A stretch of 41,602 bases of DNA from Brevundimonas sp. GTDB lineage: Bacteria; Pseudomonadota; Alphaproteobacteria; Caulobacterales; Caulobacteraceae. This document shows positions 38,942 to 41,602 of the stretch, piece after piece. The first letter of the stretch is position 1. Every line of letters starts with the position of its first letter. The stretch covers positions 1-41,602 of the forward strand of contig NZ_JANJTL010000032.1 in the NCBI RefSeq assembly GCF_024711105.1, read 5' to 3'. The notes under the pieces were generated by a model that was not told the origin of the DNA, made no database searches, and worked only from the letters and a program-made list of their open reading frames with translations. The translations under genes and the position numbers were made by a program.

Positions 38942-39137
38942 CCCTCTCCCATTGGGAGAGGGCTTGAGCGCCCGAGAGCCTTCAGGCGATCGGCTGCGCG
39001 AGCCGAAGGCCAGCGCGGAGCCTGAAAGGGTGAGGGTCGAGTCCGAGCCATACCTGGCGCCATCCGACCCTCATCCCCCGCACTGGCCTCCGCTTGCGCT
39101 CCGGCATGCGGGACCCCCCTCTCCCACCGGGAGAAGG
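38942..39137. repeat. REP-like intergenic repeat block
   Basis: Left hairpin CCCTCTCCC-att-GGGAGAGGG (38942-38962), inner GGGTGAGGGTCG (39028-39039) mirrored by CGACCCTCATCC (39065-39076), and right imperfect hairpin CCTCTCCC-acc-GGGAGAAGG (39118-39137). The whole forms a large nested inverted repeat, the arrangement of intergenic mosaic repeats common in Caulobacterales and relatives. No gene is coded in 38784-38941 that I can support. Confidence 0.7.
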
Positions 39138-39254
39138 ATCACGCGCGCCGCCCACCACCATCAGCCCCACGAACGCCATGGAGGCCCACATCACCGCCAG
39201 GTCGGCAGCGATGAAGACGTTCACCAGGCCGCGGATGAAGCTGTCGTTGTCCAT
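38982..39254 (-). pseudogene. Small membrane-protein remnant fused to repeat sequence
   Basis: The first 39 residues (MDNDSFIRGLVNVFIAADLA, then VMWASMAFVGLMVVGGARD) look like a real small membrane protein with one transmembrane segment. The reading then runs straight into the repeat block (PSPGGRGGSRMPERKRRP), a tail that is clearly translated repeat. The original C-terminus may have been replaced by repeat insertion, or the protein may simply be short and read through. No ribosome site is visible. Confidence 0.4.
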
Positions 39255-39288
39255 CCCGGCAGGGTGGACGGGAGGCGGTTAGGAGGGG

Positions 39289-40179
39289 GTGAAGGCGAAA
39301 CGTGTAGCCTCCGTGACCCCCCATGCTACCTTCCTTGAAAGATTATCGAGGCGGATCAGGATCTACGTCGTGGCTCCCTTGGACAAAGCATCCGACAGAC
39401 CGGAATTCCGGGACTGGGTTGACCGGCAACCTGCTTCACTTGAGCCTCTTCTTCCCGTCATGCACACGGCTAAGGCTCTGATTGCAAGGGACATCGTGCG
39501 ACAAGGCGCAATAGTTCCGCGTGAATGCGAGGTTTTGGGAAAGGCGGTCGCATACTTTTTCTATGGTCGTCCCGCATATCGGTTATCCGACAACGGCACC
39601 GTAACACAGAATTTGATGTGCCCAATTTGTTTTGTGTTCTCGCCCGAGTTGCTGGCAAACGCGAGCAACATACACCCTTTTGATACTGGCGCATTTTACA
39701 ATCGACTCTATCGGCATGCGATGATAGAGGACATAGAAATCCCTAATTTCGACCTTGTGGGGGATATCGACCGAATTCCAAAGCTTATAGCGCGCGTATT
39801 TTCAAATAATACTACCTATTTTGATGGGGACCGCTTCGCAATCCGACGAGCGGCTCATGATGCCGAACCTGACGAATACCTCGCTCAGTCGTATATAGAC
39901 TTAATTACATCAAAGGGTCGAAATGAGCCTGACGATCGAGTATCGACGATAGAAGTCGCCATTGATAAGACGGCTTCCCTAGAGCCGGGCCTCCTAGCCG
40001 TTGTAGTTCCAGACAACATTTGGAGCGCGGAATATTCGTCTGACTGGCTCAGGCCATTGTCGGATGGAGGGGTCGAGATTCTCCCCTACCGACACGTGAT
40101 GGGCCGGGAGCCATCACATTATCGCGACGCGATAGAAGTTCAGGTTCGGGCATTTCTACTCGGCAGGGGCCTGATTTGA
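39289..40179 (+). CDS. Unknown protein A of a low-GC two-gene cassette
   Basis: About 296 residues and unrecognised. Notable motifs are YVVAPLDKASDRPEFRDWVD near 26-45, FFYGRPAYRLSDN near 90-102, LMCPICFVFSPELL near 109-122 (one CxxC) and HPFDTGAFYNRLYRH near 129-143. DNIWSAEYSSDWLRPLSDGG and HYRDAIEVQVRAFLLGRGL lie near the C-terminus. The alternating strand/helix character suggests a compact enzyme-like fold without membrane segments. The start is uncertain: GTG at 39289 (AGGAGG very close before it), or GTGs at 39313 or 39370. G+C in sampled lines is 42-53%, far below the neighbours. It overlaps the next gene by 4 bases. Confidence 0.75.
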   Translation: MKAKRVASVTPHATFLERLSRRIRIYVVAPLDKASDRPEFRDWVDRQPASLEPLLPVMHTAKALIARDIVRQGAIVPRECEVLGKAVAYFFYGRPAYRLSDNGTVTQNLMCPICFVFSPELLANASNIHPFDTGAFYNRLYRHAMIEDIEIPNFDLVGDIDRIPKLIARVFSNNTTYFDGDRFAIRRAAHDAEPDEYLAQSYIDLITSKGRNEPDDRVSTIEVAIDKTASLEPGLLAVVVPDNIWSAEYSSDWLRPLSDGGVEILPYRHVMGREPSHYRDAIEVQVRAFLLGRGLI

Positions 40180-41318
40180 CCGTCACCACACATAAACTGT
40201 GCGGCTTTGCGACGTTGAGTCCGGAAGCTCCGTCAATGGCCTTGCCACTTTTTGGCGACACCGCCTCGGGAGACCTGAACGTTCAAATCTACCAGATGAA
40301 CGGACCAATAACGGCCTTCGCTCGAGTCGCCGAGACGATCTCCGTTCCACTACCCCAGGGAACTGAAATATATGCTGAGGTCGGAGGCGAACCGCTCATC
40401 GCCGTTTTCGATGAATATGGTGCCTTACGATACGGACCTCGTTCGGACTTGGGAGTGGTTGTCAGGCAGTGCGCATCTCATCCCAAGGCAAGCGATGCCT
40501 TTAGGATAAGCGCTTACGAGGTTGTGGGAGACATTGATCAAGTCAGAAGGCATCGCCAACGCGCTTGCGAAAGCATCACCAAATTTTTGGGAATGCAGTC
40601 GAGCCGATATTTCAAAGATTCCGTCGCCACCGATATATTTTGGAACCTATTAGAACAAAATGCGCGGAGTGCAGAAGCGGCATCGCGATTTCGAACGGTG
40701 CGAGGGACGGCAAGTGCACGGATGCACGATGGCAGATCCCTGGTTGATTTCGGGCTGATTGATCCGTCCGATTTCACTATCGAGAGTAGAGATTTCGAGG
40801 CCCTGATTGATCGAGAGATGGTCGGGTTAGCGTCCGCGGGTGTCCGCTTGAAGAAGGCAGATTTGTCGGGCTATGGCGGCTCTGCGCCCACCTACGGTGA
40901 GTTGATTGCTGCCATCGCAGCATCCCCGCGGCAGGAAGAGCGCGTGGCGATCTTGATGCGAATCATGATCCTTTTCCCGAAGGAGGGGATTAATGTCGCG
41001 CAGTATTATCCGCATCACTCCGCATATGAAAAAGCGGCGGCGGGAAAACTTTTTGCTGCGGTGTACCTCGAGCGCGATATTACATCTAATGTAATGGAGC
41101 GTATATTATCCGGCCTGACTAGGCAGCTTATTAGCGATGCATACCCGATGCGTAAGGGGGAGGTAATATTCTATTTTGCATCGCACCTTTCGGACTTCCC
41201 CCTTGTGCGCGGACAGATACTTGACTCATTTACCCGGAGTAATGCGTTGAGCGTAAATATGTTATCCGAGCAAATCAATAACGCGCTGTTCGGAAGTAAA
41301 TATAGGCGACCTACTTAG
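40176..41318 (+). CDS. Unknown protein B of a low-GC two-gene cassette
   Basis: 380 residues, unrecognised, soluble. Residues 1-110 look beta-rich (GDLNVQIYQMNGPITAFARV, EIYAEVGGEPLIAVFDEYGA). A mostly helical remainder follows (RRHRQRACESITKFLGMQSS, ATDIFWNLLEQNARSAEAAS, EERVAILMRIMILFPKEGIN, then AAGKLFAAVYLERDITSNVM). The start is a TTG overlapping the TGA of gene A as TTGA, so translation is coupled and B is unlikely to be made without A. No terminator with a clear T-tract follows. Confidence 0.75.
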   Translation: MTVTTHKLCGFATLSPEAPSMALPLFGDTASGDLNVQIYQMNGPITAFARVAETISVPLPQGTEIYAEVGGEPLIAVFDEYGALRYGPRSDLGVVVRQCASHPKASDAFRISAYEVVGDIDQVRRHRQRACESITKFLGMQSSRYFKDSVATDIFWNLLEQNARSAEAASRFRTVRGTASARMHDGRSLVDFGLIDPSDFTIESRDFEALIDREMVGLASAGVRLKKADLSGYGGSAPTYGELIAAIAASPRQEERVAILMRIMILFPKEGINVAQYYPHHSAYEKAAAGKLFAAVYLERDITSNVMERILSGLTRQLISDAYPMRKGEVIFYFASHLSDFPLVRGQILDSFTRSNALSVNMLSEQINNALFGSKYRRPT

Positions 41319-41378
41319 CGGTTCCGCCATTCGGCCGCGCGCAGCATTGCAAGCAATCGTAAATGGCAGTCTCGTGCT

Positions 41379-41602
41379 TTAAGACAGGTTCCATATCCGC
41401 CGCAGCGCCTGCTCGAACACCTCCGGCGGCTGGCCGCCGCTGATGAGCCACTTGTCCTCCACCACCACCGCCGGGACCGAGTTGAGCCCCCGGCCGAGCC
41501 ACAGGCGTTGCTCGGCGCGGACGGCCTCGGCGTAGCGGTTCCCGGTGAGGACGGCCCGGGCCTCGGCGCCGTCCAAGCCCGCGGCCTCGGCCGCGGCGAC
41601 CC
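41379..41602 (-). CDS. DsbA/FrnE-family thiol oxidoreductase, partial
   Basis: The C-terminal 74 codons only; the N-terminus with any CxxC site is beyond the right edge. EARAVLTGNRYAEAVRAEQR, LWLGRGLNSVPAVVVEDKWL and ISGGQPPEVFEQALRRIW are the end of a DsbA-like fold, with the cis-proline of NSVPAVVV and the final helix. It matches FrnE or 2-hydroxychromene-2-carboxylate isomerase-like proteins. G+C is back to the chromosomal norm, so it marks the right flank of the foreign cassette. Confidence 0.88.
   Translation of the reverse strand, partial: VAAAEAAGLDGAEARAVLTGNRYAEAVRAEQRLWLGRGLNSVPAVVVEDKWLISGGQPPEVFEQALRRIWNLS

Noticed and set aside
39324-39480. An alternative frame starting at ATG (MLPSLKDYRGGSG) at the head of the foreign cassette
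   Set aside because: It is short, whereas the frame of protein A continues for nearly 300 codons with consistent composition and better motifs.

Overview
The window is about 69% G+C by eye. It carries a compact, overlapping gene layout and a full ybgC-tolQRAB-pal-cpoB-tilS-ftsH run, which is the order typical of Alphaproteobacteria. Together with the style of the DedA, S9 peptidase, TIGR02587/TIGR02588 and LuxR genes, this points to a Caulobacterales chromosome, most like Brevundimonas. That placement is inference from gene content and composition. No rRNA, tRNA, CRISPR array, integrase or transposase is visible.

Layout. 1-2776 (minus strand): the start of a YmdB-type phosphodiesterase (cut by the window edge), ygfA, a secreted protein and a LuxR-type regulator. 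3041-9445 (mostly plus): mnmA, a hemerythrin-like protein, two tail-to-tail genes that read into each other with no stop codons at the junction, a short-chain dehydrogenase, a DedA membrane protein and a secreted S9 peptidase. 9442-19197: GST/HxlR pair, thioesterase plus thiolase, a small membrane protein plus SPFH protein, a GreA/GreB-like factor, an alpha/beta hydrolase, an XRE/membrane-protein pair with its probable operator, several small proteins, a YpfJ-type metallopeptidase and ybgC. 19321-27653: the Tol-Pal envelope machine, then tilS and ftsH. 27767-36263: an acyltransferase, a membrane protein/winged-helix pair, folP, a five-gene ArsR-SRPBCC operon, a TonB-domain protein, a dicarboxylate symporter and the TIGR02587/TIGR02588 pair. 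36300-38783: a TPP riboswitch, an unknown membrane protein and thiC, closed by a terminator.

The most unusual part is 38735-41378. A block of REP-like intergenic repeats containing a damaged or chimeric small ORF is followed by two tightly coupled genes (39289-40179 and 40176-41318). Their composition, 42-53% G+C in lines I counted, is completely unlike the surrounding DNA. I recognise neither protein. They look like a horizontally acquired two-gene cassette inserted between thiC and a DsbA/FrnE-type gene, and they are the best candidate here for an undescribed system. Defence or toxin function is only an inference from their foreign, isolated and coupled nature.

Several operator-like sites sit directly before regulator genes: an 18-bp perfect palindrome at 5620, a pair of 19-bp repeats at 16327, and a 16-bp palindrome at 33153. 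Each suggests local autoregulation. The TPP riboswitch appears to act on translation, through a hairpin at 36435-36456 that can hide the ribosome binding site of the gene ahead of thiC.
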